Assembly (NCBI GenBank): GCA_034696485.1
Contig: JAQIWT010000149.1
Location: 1-31,500, forward strand
DNA from: Isohypsibius dastychi
Lineage: Eukaryota > Tardigrada > Eutardigrada > Parachela > Isohypsibiidae
DNA: 31,500 nucleotides
Reading direction: 5' to 3'
Positions 29,830 to 31,500 of the stretch are shown in pieces. Below the pieces are notes generated by a model, which was not told where the DNA came from, did no database searches, and was given only the letters and a program-made list of their open reading frames with translations. How positions within the stretch are numbered: position 1 is the first letter of the stretch; each line of letters starts with the position of its first letter. A program made the position numbers and the translations under genes.

Positions 29830-30890
29830 ATCACACTTGAAGTGGTTCAGCTGCTCGAGCGAATCAAAAGTTGATATTTTTTTGGTCAAAAGGTCGCTTA
29901 CAGTATTCTTATCTTGTGAGCAATCCAGCACTATTTCATTTTTTAAAATTCTCACTTTGTATTGCAGTATGAACCGCGATAAAGGAACTGCTGAGCTAGC
30001 TGATGTTCATCGAGTTGACCCGCAACTTGCTTTACACTCAAAGGTTAGCAAAAACATACATTTTACAAAAACATACATTTTACAAAAACAAATAGATGGT
30101 GATTTATTTTATCCGCTCGCCCGACCAAGACTCATTAGTCGGATTCTGTAAATATGGAACACTGGAGTGTTGTGGCCATGACAAACAGAGTAAGTTCATT
30201 CTTAGTGACTGACATCTGCAGAACTCTAAAATCGTTCTGAAATCCAGCCCGTGACCGGATGTTCCGACTCAAAGTTAGAATCTTCAGATGTTCCAACTCA
30301 CAGAATGTCGGATTCAACAACAGTCTTCAGGTTGCAAGTTGTCACGTGACGTCTCAGGCATAAAAAAACCGAAATGCAAGCCAGAGATTCCTAAATCAGT
30401 TGTTTTGGGTTCTTTCGATCAAGACGGCTACATAAGTATCTCTACGGCATCTCTGGCTTGCGTTTCAGCTTCAATATGCCTGAGAACAAAATATGGGAAG
30501 GTCAAAGACTTTCTAGGAAACATATCTCGCGAAGAGCATCTAATGTTCTTGTCCTGGTTCGGGCTTTTTTGTTCGTCGCCTCCTCTCTTTCGTGTATCTT
30601 CATTCGCAAGTTTAGTACGGTAACTGACATCTCCACCGGGTTAATTAACTAGCAGCAATTGTGCATGATCCAGTTCTTTCATCCAGGAGAATTGTTAGAC
30701 ACTGTACATTCTTTACACTGCTTCTGTCATTCAACGACCGAGAGGAGAGCATTGCAGACTTCAAGCAGCGCTCCTGCCATCACTTTTCACTTCAGCTGAA
30801 CGATTTTTCGTTTTTCTTATTTATTCAAAGTTGAATGAGCTATTTCAGCTGGAAAGCTTAGTCTTAGCTGACGTTCTTCATAAACATTTA
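29830..30890. other. Spacer before copy G, with a short tandem repeat
   Basis: Two and a half copies of a 17-bp unit (CAAAAACATACATTTTA) lie at about 30048-30092. A hairpin element lies at 30353-30484. The 111-codon frame at 30288-30623 runs through that hairpin and has no domain. The promoter of copy G should be near 30650-30890, but no motif shared with the other copies is clear. Confidence 0.4.
30353..30484. mobile_element. 132-bp hairpin, MITE-like
   Basis: The ends CTCAGGCAT and ATGCCTGAG mirror each other, followed inside by GAAATGCAAGCCAGAG paired with CTCTGGCTTGCGTTTC. No target duplication is clear. Confidence 0.6.
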
Positions 30891-30893
30891 ACA

Positions 30894-31500
30894 ATGTCGG
30901 ATCTGGTCTTCTGCGTGGTCTTTGTGGTATGTTACACCACGATAATAATGTGCTTTTGGATAGGCGACGATGTACTCAGCTACTTCTACCCGTCCAAGTT
31001 CGAGCTGGTGCGATTACGATTTACATTGCAATGATTTATCAAAACAGCTTCATTCAATTTTTGTAGTCCGGCCTCCTACACATTTTCGATGAAGATAAAG
31101 TTGCAGATTCTCAGTCCCCGTGGTCTGTTGAATGCGACGCAACTGTATATCCCTTCAAAGAAATCTCGTTTTCTGGAAATTTGGTAAAAACCAATCTGTC
31201 GGCGGTCCAGTCTGCACTCAAGACCAAAGAATTTGTTATGGTTTTGCGTCACTGGTCCAACTCCGAAGAACTGGCAAAGGTTCGTTATAACTGTCTTTCT
31301 AGCTTTATATTTCGTCGCTGCAGTATGCAAAGTTTATAACAATGTCAAACGAAATTGACTTAGAATGAATTTTTTAATAGAACATTCAACGAGTATTTAA
31401 AGGAACTCGAATGTCCGTCATGTTGCTTACAAACGTAGTGCTATGGAACACATCGGAATTCGAACGTCACTCTCCGATCTTCACTATTTCACTGGATGTT
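30894..31500 (+). CDS. Copy G: PA-TM-RING-type membrane E3 paralogue, 5' part (exons 30894-31007, 31067-31279, 31381-31500 and on)
   Basis: Exon 1 (38 codons) has a hydrophobic signal or anchor helix (about residues 4-22) followed by YFYPSKFEL, as in the other copies. Exon 2 (71 codons) is diverged but keeps CDATVYPF and the donor GTTCGT. Exon 3 opens after TTTTTAATAG and reads SVMLLTNVVLWNTSEF to the window edge. All three are in the shared phases without stops, so this copy may be functional. Whether it carries a RING cannot be seen. It is the most diverged luminal domain in the array. Confidence 0.65.

Overview
The window is animal-type nuclear DNA from an invertebrate I cannot name. Genes are split into short exons by introns of about 50-65 nt, with GT...AG borders and AATAAA-type polyadenylation signals. 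There are no bacterial operons, Shine-Dalgarno sites, tRNAs or rRNAs. Short introns, a DIRS/PAT-type tyrosine-recombinase retrotransposon, piggyBac-like debris and many small hairpin elements would fit a nematode, tardigrade or small crustacean; the sequence alone does not decide.

Positions 1-2745 are a large fold-back repeat (arms over 700 bp, continuing off the left edge). A 1.09 kb piggyBac-like element with TTAA target duplications sits in its right arm. 2746-5400 has no gene I can defend.

From 5.4 kb to the right edge lies a tandem cluster of one gene family. The full design is signal/anchor, glycosylated luminal domain with a PA-like second half, one transmembrane helix, a short juxtamembrane segment and a C-terminal RING-H2 domain: the PA-TM-RING type of membrane E3 ubiquitin ligase. 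The shared gene model has five exons with fixed phases. Copies from left to right: A (5.4 kb, RING-end relic), B (7.1-8.7 kb, open but RING-less), B' (10.5-11.1 kb, relic), C (12.2-13.5 kb, frameshifted RING), D (17.4-19.0 kb, the only complete RING-H2 gene), E (19.4-21.1 kb, pseudogene), F (26.3-28.4 kb, RING-less with an exon-1 frameshift) and G (30.9 kb to the edge, open so far). B, B' and F form a RING-less subfamily with its own conserved upstream block and polyA signal. A, C, D and E share a different conserved downstream block. Between them lie two copies of a small cysteine-rich gene (15.8-16.05 kb open; 29.5-29.8 kb broken).

A degraded DIRS/PAT-type element occupies about 21.5-25.2 kb on the minus strand (Gag, RT-RNase H, tyrosine recombinase). 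Hairpin elements lie in several introns, three of them in intron 2 of different paralogues.

The most interesting biology is the mixture of one intact membrane E3 ligase with paralogues that keep the luminal and membrane parts but end at the exon 4/5 border through a stop that works whether or not intron 4 is removed. These could be decoy or dominant-negative receptors, or pseudogenes in progress.
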